From contig SCRD01000013.1 in NCBI GenBank assembly GCA_004298155.1, forward strand, positions 62,001-126,000: a DNA stretch of 64,000 nucleotides. Direction: 5' to 3'. Shown here one piece after another: positions 53,486 through 62,198 of the stretch. A model generated the notes under the pieces. That model did not search any database, had not been told where the DNA came from, and was given only the letters and a program-made list of their open reading frames with translations. The position numbers and the translations under genes are program-made. Each line of letters begins with the position of its first letter. The stretch's first letter is position 1. Origin of the DNA: Acidobacteriota bacterium. GTDB lineage: Bacteria > Acidobacteriota > Terriglobia > UBA7540.

Positions 53486-54451
53486 GTGAATCGCAGAACC
53501 TTTCTCGGAATCGCAGCGGCGGTCACCACCATGGACATCAACATGAGCGCGCAACCCACACCCATACCCATCATCGATACCCACATCCATCTGTTCGATC
53601 CAAGGCGTCCGGGGGGCATTCCCTGGCCGCCGAAAGACGACGCAAAGCTCTATAAACCTGCCCTGCCGGAACGCTTCCTGAAAGTGACCGAGGGCCAGGG
53701 CGTTGCAGGCGCCATCGAAGTGGAGTGCAGTCCCCGGCTGGAAGACAACCAGTGGGTGCTGGACATCGCCGCGAAGGCTCCTGTGATTGTAGGCACTATC
53801 GGCGATCTCGAGCCCGAGAAGCCTGATTTTCCTAAGCAATTGGAACGCTTCCACCGCAATCGGCTGTTTCTTGGAATTCGATGCGGAAACTTGTGGGGCC
53901 GCAACATAACCGAGCAGCTTGGAAACCCGGATTTCGTCCGTGGCCTTAAGGAGCTTGCTGGCGCCGGGTTGGTGATGGACACGGCAAACCCCGATCCAGC
54001 GTTGATCGCGGCGGTCGTGCGGCTTACGGACCTGGTTCCCAACCTGCGTGTCGTGATTGACCACCTGCCGCAAATGAAGGAGCCTGCAGATCCGAAGGTT
54101 AGAAGAGAGGTTGAGGCAAATCTGCGGGAGCTTGGTAAACGACCACAGGTTTATGTGAAGATTTCGGAAGTCCTCCGACGGATTGACGGCCGTTTGCGTC
54201 TGGATATCGATTTCTACAGGCCCACTCTTGATCGCCTGTGGAACATCTTCGGCGATCATCGGCTGGTTTATGGAAGCGACTGGCCCAACAGCGACCACAT
54301 TGAAGACTATCCGCAGGAACTCACTCTGGTTCGCGGATATGTCCTCGGCAAGGGACACGCAGCCGCCGAAAAAGTCTTCTGGAAAAATTCGGTCGCCGCT
54401 TATCGGTGGACGAAACGCGACCCCAAACAGCCTGATCCGCACAAAGCATAG
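53486..54451 (+). CDS. Amidohydrolase-2 family lactonase-like enzyme
   Basis: The 321-aa product starts at a GTG and has NRRTFLGIAAAV, a Tat-like signal. The TIM barrel begins IIDTHIHLFD with the His-x-His metal site, then VVIDHLPQ and a late LVYGSDWPN with the catalytic Asp. This is the PF04909 set shared by L-fuconolactonase, L-rhamnono-lactonase and 2-pyrone-4,6-dicarboxylate lactonase. It probably hydrolyses a lactone or amide; a sugar lactone would fit the rhamnonate dehydratase-like gene at 36428-37564. An overlapping antisense frame is not coding. Confidence 0.85.
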   Translation: MNRRTFLGIAAAVTTMDINMSAQPTPIPIIDTHIHLFDPRRPGGIPWPPKDDAKLYKPALPERFLKVTEGQGVAGAIEVECSPRLEDNQWVLDIAAKAPVIVGTIGDLEPEKPDFPKQLERFHRNRLFLGIRCGNLWGRNITEQLGNPDFVRGLKELAGAGLVMDTANPDPALIAAVVRLTDLVPNLRVVIDHLPQMKEPADPKVRREVEANLRELGKRPQVYVKISEVLRRIDGRLRLDIDFYRPTLDRLWNIFGDHRLVYGSDWPNSDHIEDYPQELTLVRGYVLGKGHAAAEKVFWKNSVAAYRWTKRDPKQPDPHKA

Positions 54452-54563
54452 CCAGTTCCGTTGATCCTGCTTTCCATGCAGGCTTTTGTAGCATATACTT
54501 GCCGCCTTACGGACTGAGTTATATTTTGTCACCCTGCAAAACCACCCTTTTGGAGAGCACAAC

Positions 54564-56342
54564 ATGAAGCGACCCTCTCGCTGGCCACTTGGAGTGGCAA
54601 TTCTGGTTATAACGGCGGCACTGCCGCTTTGTGCCGCAGAGCGCTACCACGTCATCATTCAACGCAGTGTTCCCACCACCATGCGCGACGGCGTGGTGCT
54701 GCACGCCGACATTTACCGGCCCGATGCCCAGGGCAGGTTTCCGGTGATCCTCGAGCGGACTCCTTACAATAAAGACGGCAGCCTCGATTTCGCCATGAAG
54801 GCTGCCGAGCACGGCTACATAGCCATCGTGCAGGATGTGCGCGGGAGATACACCTCGCAGGGCGAGTGGTATCCCTTCATGTACGAATCGCAAGACGGCT
54901 ATGACACGGTGGAGTGGGCGGCCGCGTTGCCGTATTCAGACGGCAAAGTAGGGATGGTGGGCGGCTCCTACGTGGGCGCCACGCAAATGCTCGCGGCTAT
55001 CGCACATCCGCCGCACCTGGCCGGAATCTTTCCAGTGGTGACGGCCTCTAACTATCACGACGGCTGGACCTACCAGGGCGGTGCATTCGAGCAGTGGTTC
55101 AATGAATCGTGGACGTCCGGCCTGGCGCAGAATACGATTGAGCGCAGGATTACCGCCGCTACTAACGCGCGCGAGGGCATGTGGACCCTCCCGCTCAGCC
55201 ACTATCCCCTGTTCAACTTCGGAGAGTCTTCGCCCTTACCGAGCAGCCTGGGCTCGCTAGCGCCTTACTTTATTGACTGGCTGATGCACCCGTCGTATGA
55301 CGACTACTGGAAGCGGTGGGCCATCGAGGAGCACTACCCGGACATCAAAGTCCCGGCATATATTGTTGCTGCCTGGTACGACATTTTCCAGGGCGGCTCG
55401 CTGAAAAACTACGCCGGCATCAGGGACCACGGCGGCACTGAAACCGCTCGCAACGAAACCCGCCTGATGGTCGTTATCGGTGGCCATGCAGGCAGCGGAA
55501 GGAAAATTGGTGAAGTGGATTTTGGCCCGCAGGCCGACTTCGATCTGGATGAAATCGAGCTGCGCTGGTACGACCACTTGCTGAAGGGCGTCAACAACGG
55601 GGTTGAAAACGAGAAGCCGGTAAGGATCTTTGTGTTGGGCGAAAACACATGGCGCGACGAAAGCAGTTGGCCACTCGAGCGCGCGAAGAATACCAATTAC
55701 TATCTCCATTCGGACGGTAAAGCGACCCTTCTAACGGGGGACGGCAGCCTTTCCACAAAGGCGCCGCAATCGGAGCCTGGCGATCAGTATGTATATGATC
55801 CGGAGAACCCTGTGCCCACGCTCGGAGGACCGCTCTGCTGTGACGCAGGACGCCTGATGCCGGGACCCGTTGACCAGCGCCCGGATGAAGCCCGGCCAGA
55901 TGTGCTGGTCTTTACCACGCCTGCCCTCAGGCAGGACCTGGAGATTACGGGCCACGTGAAGCTGGAGCTCTATGCCAGCTCCTCCGCGGTCGATACAGAC
56001 TTTACGGGAAAACTGGTCGATGTATGGCCCAACGGGTTTGCACAGAACCTGACAGAGGGTATCGTTCGCGCCCGCTACCGGGATTCACAGGTCAAATCTG
56101 AGTATATGAACCCAGGCCAGGTCTACAAATTTGCGATTGACCTCTGGTCGACCAGCAACGTGTTCAAGGCGGGGCACAAGCTGCGGCTCGAAGTTTCCAG
56201 CAGTAATTTCCCCCGCTTTGACCGCAACCCCAACACTGGCGCCAGTCCAGAAACGGCAAAGCGGTGGGTAAAGGCGACCAACGTGGTCTACCACGACAGC
56301 ACACACCCTTCCGTCCTGGTACTGCCAGTGGTACCGCGTTAA
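54564..56342 (+). CDS. CocE/NonD-family alpha/beta hydrolase
   Basis: The 592-aa product has a signal peptide (to about residue 25). The X-Pro dipeptidyl-peptidase S15-like domain has RDGVVLHADIYRP (41-53), ILERTPYNKDG, the nucleophile motif MVGGSYVGATQ (S135) and a C-terminal jelly-roll (from about 420; VLVFTTPALRQDLEITG, KFAIDLWSTSNVFKAGHKLRLEVSSS). It hydrolyses esters or acyl-peptides outside the cytoplasm; whether it is an esterase, amidase or peptidase is not clear. GGAG precedes the ATG. The GH2 gene follows on the same strand. Confidence 0.88.
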   Translation: MKRPSRWPLGVAILVITAALPLCAAERYHVIIQRSVPTTMRDGVVLHADIYRPDAQGRFPVILERTPYNKDGSLDFAMKAAEHGYIAIVQDVRGRYTSQGEWYPFMYESQDGYDTVEWAAALPYSDGKVGMVGGSYVGATQMLAAIAHPPHLAGIFPVVTASNYHDGWTYQGGAFEQWFNESWTSGLAQNTIERRITAATNAREGMWTLPLSHYPLFNFGESSPLPSSLGSLAPYFIDWLMHPSYDDYWKRWAIEEHYPDIKVPAYIVAAWYDIFQGGSLKNYAGIRDHGGTETARNETRLMVVIGGHAGSGRKIGEVDFGPQADFDLDEIELRWYDHLLKGVNNGVENEKPVRIFVLGENTWRDESSWPLERAKNTNYYLHSDGKATLLTGDGSLSTKAPQSEPGDQYVYDPENPVPTLGGPLCCDAGRLMPGPVDQRPDEARPDVLVFTTPALRQDLEITGHVKLELYASSSAVDTDFTGKLVDVWPNGFAQNLTEGIVRARYRDSQVKSEYMNPGQVYKFAIDLWSTSNVFKAGHKLRLEVSSSNFPRFDRNPNTGASPETAKRWVKATNVVYHDSTHPSVLVLPVVPR

Positions 56343-56451
56343 GGCAAACCAGGTGCGCCGTCGCAAAGTTGCCTGCCAGGGGCGATTGGCCCGCTGTATA
56401 ATGGCGAGCCAAGCTAAAGGCCATCGAGCTGCCTTGCCCGGGGAGTGTGCC

Positions 56452-59121
56452 ATGCGACGATATGCCTGCCTTTTTGCCCTTTCATTACTGATTGGAACAG
56501 GCTCATTCCTGGGAGCGCAGTCTTCAAGGAATGACCAGCCGCCACTTCGTCTGGATCTGGCCAAGGGATGGACCCTTCAGTCCTCTGCACGCGTTCCGCA
56601 GACAGGGAGCGTCATTTCTCAGGACGATTTCAAACCCTCAGGCTGGTACGAGACAAACGTCCCTTCCACCGTTCTTGCCGCGCTGGTCAAGAACAACGTT
56701 TATCGCAGTCCCTATTTTGGGATGAACCTTCGGTCCATTCCCGGTGCGACATATCCTATCGGCAAAAACTTTTCCAACCTTCCTATGCCCGCCGACAGCC
56801 CGTTCAACGTGCCTTGGTGGTACCGAACCAGTTTCCGGTTGCCTGCGGACTTCGCCGGCAAGCAGATATGGCTGCACTTTGGGGGAATTAATTATCGCGG
56901 CGCCATCTGGCTGAACGGACATCAGATTGCGGGGCCCGCCCAGGTGGTAGGCATGTGGCGAACTTATGATTTCAACGTAACGGCGGGGGCTCGGCCGGGC
57001 AAAATGAATTCGCTTGCCGTCGAGGTTACCACGCAGCGCGCCGACGATCTCGGCATCACCTGGGTGGACTGGAATCCGATGCCCCCTGACAAGGACATGG
57101 GACTGTGGCAGGGTGTTACAGTGACAGCAACTGGGCCCGTGGCACTGCGCGATCCTCTGGTGGTTACGAAATTCGACTTGCCGAAACTGGATATTGCTCA
57201 CCTGAGCGTCCATGCAGAACTCGTGAACGGAAGCGGCCATGCTGTCCGAGGCGTTTTGAAAGGAAGTATCAGCGATGTCAGGTTTCAGCAGCAAGTCGAA
57301 CTGAAGCCAAATGAAATGCGCGATGTAGCCTTCTTCCCAGACCAGTTTTCGCAACTCAATTTCCGAAATCCCCGCCTTTGGTGGCCCTGGCAGATGGGAC
57401 CTCAAAATCTTTATCACTTGAAAATGGAGTTTGAGGCTGACGGAGCAATCTCCGATCACCATGAAGCCCAGTTCGGGATTCGCGAAATTACCTCCAAGCT
57501 GAATGCGCATGGCTATCAGGAATTCATGGTAAATGGCAAATCCATCCTGGTCCTGGGCGCCGGATGGGCCCCCGATATGATGCTTCGCTTCGATCCGAAA
57601 AGGACTGAAGAGGAAATCCAGTACGTCAAGGATATGCACCTGAATACGGTCCGCCTGGAAGGTAAAATCATAGACAAACAATTTTTTGATTTGTGCGACC
57701 GGTACGGAATTCTAGTCCAGGCCGGGTGGTGTTGCTGCGACCACTGGGAAAAGTGGAAGAACTGGAAACCGGAAGATTACATGGTGGCGGAAAACTCTCT
57801 GCGAGACCAGGTTCGCCGTGTGCGAAACCATCCTTGCATGCTGGACTGGCTTTACGGAAGCGATAACGCACCGCCGCCACGCGTTGAGAAAATTTACCTG
57901 AAGGTCCTGGGAGAATGCCATTGGCCGAACCCTCACCAGTCCTCAGCCGCTGCGCAGGCGACAACTTTGACCGGCCCCTCCGGATTGAAGATGAACGGCC
58001 CTTACGACTGGGTTCCACCAAACTACTGGCTCCTGGATACGAAGAACGGAGGTGCTTTTGGGTTTGCCACGGAGATCGGCCCCGGCCCGGCAGTGCCACC
58101 GGTATCCTCACTGAAGATGATGATGCCAGAAAAAGACCTCTGGCCCATCAATTCAGTCTGGGACTTCCACGCAGGTGGCGGTGAATTTAAGACTATGGAT
58201 ATTTTTAACAAGGCCCTTGACGAGCGCTACGGCCAGGCGACCGGCGTCGAAGATTACGCTGAGAAGGCGCAGTTGATGGCCTACGAGGGCGAGCGAGCCA
58301 TGTTCGAGGGTTACCGACGGAACAAGTTTGTTTCTACAGGCGTCATCCAGTGGATGTTGAACACTGCATGGCCGGGTTTGATCTGGCACCTCTACGACTA
58401 TTATCTGCGTCCGGCGGGAGGATATTTTGGGACGAAGGAAGCGTGCGAACCACTCCACGTCCAGTACTCTTATGATGACCGTTCCGTGGTAGTTGTTAAC
58501 TCAGGTTTGGACCCACATGAAAAACTAGCAGTCAGCGCCGAAGTTTATGACATTAATTTGAAAAGAAAATTTTCCAGGGAAGAAACCATCAACATCACTC
58601 CAAACAGCAGTACGCGCATTTTTTTCATTCCTAAACTGGACGGCCTCTCGACAACTTATTTCATCCGCCTGACCCTGAAGGGTTCGAGTGGGAAATTGGA
58701 CGACATAAATTTCTACTGGCTTTCCACCAGGCCGGATATCCTGGACTGGGCGAAAACCAGGTGGTATTACACGCCAGTCAGCGGTTATGCAGATTTCACG
58801 GCGCTCAAGCGCCTTCCAGAGGTCCGGGTGGACCTTCGCGCGAAGAGGCATGAAGAGGGGAACCGGGACGTGGTCCGTGTAGCGGTCAGAAATCCCTCAC
58901 CGCACCTGGCGTTTTTCGCCCACCTCCGCTTGGACAAGGGTGAGCACGGCCCTGAGATTCTCCCGGTGCTGTGGACGGACAACTACTTTGAGCTCATGCC
59001 AGGTGAAGAAAGGGTGATTACTGCCAGCTATTCAAGAGGCGAGTTGCAGGGCGCATCGCCCTACGTTGCTGTCGATGGCTGGAATGTTCTCGCGACGTCA
59101 GTTTCAGCAGGGATTCAATAA
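56452..59121 (+). CDS. GH2 exo-beta-D-glucosaminidase-like enzyme
   Basis: The 889-aa product has a signal peptide (cleavage after LGAQ, about 23). A jelly-roll (about 60-230), an Ig-like domain (235-345), a TIM barrel (about 350-720) and C-terminal beta domains follow. The barrel has RLEGKIID, the acid/base Asp D471 in YGSDNAPP and nucleophile E541 in GFATEIGPGPAVPP. This is the Asp/Glu arrangement of CsxA-type exo-beta-D-glucosaminidases, which release GlcN from chitosan ends; related GH2 mannosidases usually have Asn-Glu instead. The ATG at 56452 with GGGAG upstream fits the signal peptide; the frame is open from 56353. Confidence 0.84.
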   Translation: MRRYACLFALSLLIGTGSFLGAQSSRNDQPPLRLDLAKGWTLQSSARVPQTGSVISQDDFKPSGWYETNVPSTVLAALVKNNVYRSPYFGMNLRSIPGATYPIGKNFSNLPMPADSPFNVPWWYRTSFRLPADFAGKQIWLHFGGINYRGAIWLNGHQIAGPAQVVGMWRTYDFNVTAGARPGKMNSLAVEVTTQRADDLGITWVDWNPMPPDKDMGLWQGVTVTATGPVALRDPLVVTKFDLPKLDIAHLSVHAELVNGSGHAVRGVLKGSISDVRFQQQVELKPNEMRDVAFFPDQFSQLNFRNPRLWWPWQMGPQNLYHLKMEFEADGAISDHHEAQFGIREITSKLNAHGYQEFMVNGKSILVLGAGWAPDMMLRFDPKRTEEEIQYVKDMHLNTVRLEGKIIDKQFFDLCDRYGILVQAGWCCCDHWEKWKNWKPEDYMVAENSLRDQVRRVRNHPCMLDWLYGSDNAPPPRVEKIYLKVLGECHWPNPHQSSAAAQATTLTGPSGLKMNGPYDWVPPNYWLLDTKNGGAFGFATEIGPGPAVPPVSSLKMMMPEKDLWPINSVWDFHAGGGEFKTMDIFNKALDERYGQATGVEDYAEKAQLMAYEGERAMFEGYRRNKFVSTGVIQWMLNTAWPGLIWHLYDYYLRPAGGYFGTKEACEPLHVQYSYDDRSVVVVNSGLDPHEKLAVSAEVYDINLKRKFSREETINITPNSSTRIFFIPKLDGLSTTYFIRLTLKGSSGKLDDINFYWLSTRPDILDWAKTRWYYTPVSGYADFTALKRLPEVRVDLRAKRHEEGNRDVVRVAVRNPSPHLAFFAHLRLDKGEHGPEILPVLWTDNYFELMPGEERVITASYSRGELQGASPYVAVDGWNVLATSVSAGIQ

Positions 59122-59280
59122 GAGGCAACCCCCCACGCCGTCAGGACTTAACGGAGTGAATGCAGGAGCGCCTGGCGAGTCTAGTTCAATGAGAATCAGG
59201 ATGAGCGATGGCAGAAAATCGCAATTCAGCTTGTGTGGGACGCCACTCAACCGCGAATATGCCCGGGCTGGTTAATCCGG

Positions 59281-59309
59281 TTGACAAGCAGCTGGAGTTT
59301 GACTAACAT
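59281..59309 (+). promoter_or_regulatory. Sigma70-type promoter of the riboswitch-controlled operon
   Basis: TTGACA (59281-59286), 17 bases, then TAACAT (59304-59309). The expected start near 59316 lies just before the riboswitch. A second TTGACA at 59315-59320 would start transcription inside the aptamer and is less likely. Confidence 0.5.
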
Positions 59310-59340
59310 CAATCTTGACAATTTGGTTGTGTAAGACCTG

Positions 59341-59452
59341 AATCTCATCCAGAGTGGCCGAGGGACGGGCCCTAAGACGCCACGGCAACCGCCCGGTAAA
59401 TAGTTCCGGGGCCAGGTGCTAACTCCCGCCCGTAATTGGGGGAGATGAGACG
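59341..59452 (+). promoter_or_regulatory. SAM-I (S-box) riboswitch aptamer
   Basis: The closing stem P1 is formed by TCTCATC (59343-59349) and GATGAGA (59443-59449). Between them lie AGAGTGGCCGAGGGA, GGGCCCTAAGACGCC, CGGCAACC and CCAGGTGCTAACTCCC, the conserved order of the SAM-I family, including the k-turn and pseudoknot segments. Binding of S-adenosylmethionine would stabilise P1 and let the downstream terminator form. It precedes a threonine-synthase-like gene, not a typical S-box target. Confidence 0.93.
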
Positions 59453-59473
59453 GAGGACGAAAGGTATTGACTG

Positions 59474-59504
59474 AGCCTCCCCGATGAGATCGGGGGGGCT
59501 TTTT
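59474..59504 (+). terminator. Intrinsic terminator of the SAM-I riboswitch
   Basis: Arms 59474-59485 and 59489-59500 pair over 12 positions (one G-T) with a GAG loop, followed by TTTT. The 5' arm contains CTCCCC, which can pair with GGGGAG just before the P1 3' strand, giving a plausible antiterminator. The arrangement predicts OFF at high SAM. Confidence 0.88.
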
Positions 59505-59573
59505 AGTTTACTCTCCCTGACTCTCATATTGATCCCGTGCCACTCTGGAGTTGGAACAGCACTTGGAGGAAAT

Positions 59574-60821
59574 GTGAGTTATCTAAAACTTTTGAAATGT
59601 CGGCAGTGCGGACGGACCTATCAGATTGAGCCTATTGCCGCCTGCGAAGATTGCTGGGCCCCTTTGGAAGTGGTTTACCAATACGATCTGATTCGAGCGG
59701 AAATTCCGCGAAAACAAGTGGAATCACGCCTGCCGACGATGTGGCGTTACAAAGAACTGCTGCCCGTGGCCGGTGAGCCTGCCGTGGGACAGTCAACGGG
59801 GTACACGCCACTGGTAGCAGCTCCACACCTTGCCAAGGCGCTGGGAGTGCGCGAACTCTACCTCAAGAACGACGCCGTCAACTGTCCTACGCTTTCCTTC
59901 AAGGACCGTGTGGTTGCCGTGGCACTGAGCAAGGCGCGCGAATTTGGCTTTGACACCGTGGGATGTTCTTCCACCGGGAACCTGGCAAACTCTGTTGCCG
60001 CACAGGCGGCTGCAGGTGGATTCAAGAGCTTCATTTTCGTGCCCGCCGATTTGGAGCCGGAAAAACTCATTAATACACAGATTTACGGTGCTACGCTGGT
60101 GAAGGTGAGGGGAAATTACGACCAGGTCAACCGGCTCTGTTCTGAGATCTCGCAGAAGTATCCCTGGGGAATGGTGAACGTCAACCTGCGCACCTACTAC
60201 TCTGAAGGCTCGAAGACCTTCGGCTATGAGATCGCGGAACAGCTTGGCTGGCGCGTGCCGCAGAACATTGTGGTTCCGATGGCCGGCGGCTCCCTGATCA
60301 CCAAGATCTACAAGGCTTTTGGTGAGCTCCAGAGGCTCGGTTGGGTTGAGACGGCCGCAACCAGGTTTTACGGCGCCCAGGCAACAGGATGCTCTCCCAT
60401 CACTACGGCGGCCAAGAACCGTACCTGCGAAATCATCCCGCAGAAGCCGAACACGATTGTAAAATCTCTATCGATCGGCAACCCGGCAGACGGCTTTTAC
60501 GCCTCCAGGGTAATTCAGGAGACTGGCGGAGCTGGCGAAGACGTTTCTGATCTCGAAGTGATTGAGGGTATTCGATTGCTAGCCCAGACTGAGGGGGTTT
60601 TCGCGGAAACCGCGGGCGGAGTGACCGTTGCGGTAGCGCGCAAGCTGGTTCAAAATGGAGTTTTGAACCCCGCTGAATCCATTGTGCTGGCCATTACAGG
60701 CAACGGCCTGAAGACCATCGGAGCTGTGAACGGAGAATTCCGGGCTGAGGAAGCCATCCCGCCGAAGCTGGCTGAATTTGAAGACCGTTTCCTGAATCTC
60801 CACGCGACGGCTAGTGCCTGA
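59574..60821 (+). CDS. thrC: Threonine-synthase-like PLP enzyme with N-terminal zinc ribbon
   Basis: The 415-aa product starts at a GTG with GGAGG 4 bases upstream; the frame is open from 59484 but that start lies in the terminator. The first 40 residues form a zinc ribbon (Cys 9, 12, 24, 27). The fold-type II PLP core follows, with K110 in NCPTLSFKDR, SSTGNLANSVAA and a GGSLITKIY loop. Family members convert O-phosphohomoserine to threonine. SAM-I control and the sulfur-carrier gene downstream suggest that this one may make homocysteine by sulfhydrylation; sequence alone cannot separate the two. Confidence 0.88.
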   Translation: MSYLKLLKCRQCGRTYQIEPIAACEDCWAPLEVVYQYDLIRAEIPRKQVESRLPTMWRYKELLPVAGEPAVGQSTGYTPLVAAPHLAKALGVRELYLKNDAVNCPTLSFKDRVVAVALSKAREFGFDTVGCSSTGNLANSVAAQAAAGGFKSFIFVPADLEPEKLINTQIYGATLVKVRGNYDQVNRLCSEISQKYPWGMVNVNLRTYYSEGSKTFGYEIAEQLGWRVPQNIVVPMAGGSLITKIYKAFGELQRLGWVETAATRFYGAQATGCSPITTAAKNRTCEIIPQKPNTIVKSLSIGNPADGFYASRVIQETGGAGEDVSDLEVIEGIRLLAQTEGVFAETAGGVTVAVARKLVQNGVLNPAESIVLAITGNGLKTIGAVNGEFRAEEAIPPKLAEFEDRFLNLHATASA

Positions 60822-60900
60822 GGCACGGCACTTGAAAATGACCGGCGGGATAAAAGTTACGGCCCATCATAATGATTTTTAGAACCGGAGGCAGACTCGA

Positions 60901-61218
60901 TTGCAAATTACAGTTCGGATCCCACCGCCCTTGAGAAAGTATACCGAGGGCGCCGAAAGTGTTGAAACTGCGGCCCAAAACCTTGCTGACCTTTTCGACG
61001 GGCTCGACCAGAAGTTTCCAGGCATCAAGAAAGTGCTTTGTGCTGAGGACGGCACTCCACAACGTTTTCTGAATATTTATGTCAACGATGAGGATATTCG
61101 CTTTCTGGGGGGCTTGCAGTACAATTTCAACGACGGTGATGAAATACTGTTAATCCCCGCCATCGCCGGGGGCGCTCCGACTGAAGTAGCGGAACCTCTC
61201 TGCCCTGGATGCCACTAA
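60901..61218 (+). CDS. ThiS/MoaD-like sulfur carrier protein with C-terminal tail
   Basis: The 105-aa product starts at a TTG with GGAGG 9 bases upstream. It is beta-grasp: QITVRIPPPLRKYTEGAE at the start, NIYVNDEDIRFLGGL in the middle, then DGDEILLIPAIAGG. In this family a free C-terminal Gly-Gly is activated by a ThiF/MoeB-type enzyme and receives sulfur as a thiocarboxylate. Here the Gly-Gly (90-91) is followed by 14 more residues ending CPGCH, so proteolytic maturation would be needed. The gene lies between the threonine-synthase-like and homoserine kinase genes and overlaps the latter. No activating enzyme or JAMM protease is in the window. Confidence 0.83.
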   Translation: MQITVRIPPPLRKYTEGAESVETAAQNLADLFDGLDQKFPGIKKVLCAEDGTPQRFLNIYVNDEDIRFLGGLQYNFNDGDEILLIPAIAGGAPTEVAEPLCPGCH

Positions 61219-62141
61219 CCACTAAGGCCATGCCCCAGCGCGGTTCAGTACGCGTTCCTGCAACCAGTGCCAACCTTGGATGTGCCTTTGATTGTGCGGC
61301 GCTCGCCTTGAATCTTTATCTCGACATCCACGTAACACGCAGGTCCGACCTTGGTGTAAGTGTGCACTACAAGGGCGTGAACCCGGACAGAATTCCCTCG
61401 GACGAAAGTAACCTGATTGCCGCCAGCATAAAGAAAATTCTTCTGCGCTGGGGCAAAGATTACGGATTCAATCTGGAAATCAACAATCAGATTCCGGTTG
61501 GAGTGGGACTGGGATCCAGCGCGGCGGCTATTGTGGGCGCCATCGCGGCGGCCCACTGGCTTACGGAAAGAGCGCTTTACGATGACGAACTGGTTTCACT
61601 TGCGACGGAGATTGAAGGGCACCCGGACAACGTTGCGGCGGCGTGGCACGGAGGTTTCACGGTGGCTATGCAGGAGAACCAGCACGTATGGTCGTATTCT
61701 TCTCCAGTCCCTGATCTGTTCCACGTCGTGCTGGTAATCCCCGACTATGCGCTTCCAACGGAAAAAGCTCGGGCCGTGCTGCCTCCCCAGTATTTACGGG
61801 CCGATGTTACTCACAACATTCAGAGGGCCGCCGTACTGGCAGCTCAGATGTTTTCCGGTAAGGTTGATTTCCACCCCGATCTTTTTGACGACCGCCTGCA
61901 TCAACCTTATCGGGCAGGTCTCGTGCCCGGCCTGAAAGAAGTTCTTACGATGAGACACTCTAGTTTGTACGGTCTCTGCCTCAGCGGCGCCGGGCCGTCA
62001 ATCCTGGCTTTCACTAAAGGAAGCTCCCCCGAAGTGGGTGAGGCCATCTGCCAGGTACTTCGTGAAAAAGGTGTGGAATCCAGTTATTCCGTTCTCGTCC
62101 CCGACAATCGGGGCGCTAAAGGCTGGAGCTTGCCTGTCTGA
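61209..62141 (+). CDS. thrB: Homoserine kinase
   Basis: The 310-aa GHMP kinase has VRVPATSANLGCAFDCAALAL (14-34, shown by motif), the ATP loop PVGVGLGSSAAAIVGAI (about 96-112), EGHPDNVAAAWHGG and LCLSGAGPSILAF near the end. It phosphorylates homoserine to O-phosphohomoserine, the substrate expected for the first gene of the operon. The ATG at 61209 overlaps the sulfur carrier gene by 10 bases; an ATG seven codons later (61230) is an alternative start with a better ribosome site. It belongs to the same SAM-controlled operon. Confidence 0.92.
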   Translation: MPLTTKAMPQRGSVRVPATSANLGCAFDCAALALNLYLDIHVTRRSDLGVSVHYKGVNPDRIPSDESNLIAASIKKILLRWGKDYGFNLEINNQIPVGVGLGSSAAAIVGAIAAAHWLTERALYDDELVSLATEIEGHPDNVAAAWHGGFTVAMQENQHVWSYSSPVPDLFHVVLVIPDYALPTEKARAVLPPQYLRADVTHNIQRAAVLAAQMFSGKVDFHPDLFDDRLHQPYRAGLVPGLKEVLTMRHSSLYGLCLSGAGPSILAFTKGSSPEVGEAICQVLREKGVESSYSVLVPDNRGAKGWSLPV

Positions 62142-62198
62142 TTTCCGATTACTTCGTCTCCAAAAAAGTCTGCCGCTCTGTGCCAACTGAATTTGCTG

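Noticed and set aside
53324-54565. A 413-codon open frame on the minus strand
   Set aside because: It lies antisense to the amidohydrolase gene, whose metal-binding motifs and Tat-like signal are clear. The antisense product has no recognisable domain and no ribosome site.
59315-59343. Second TTGACA-containing promoter for the riboswitch operon
   Set aside because: Its -10 match (CTGAAT) is poor and transcription would start inside the aptamer, losing P1.
59484-59573. Upstream extension of the threonine-synthase-like gene to an ATG at 59484
   Set aside because: This start lies inside the 5' arm of the intrinsic terminator and adds 30 residues not like the family. The GTG at 59574 has GGAGG and gives the normal zinc-ribbon start.
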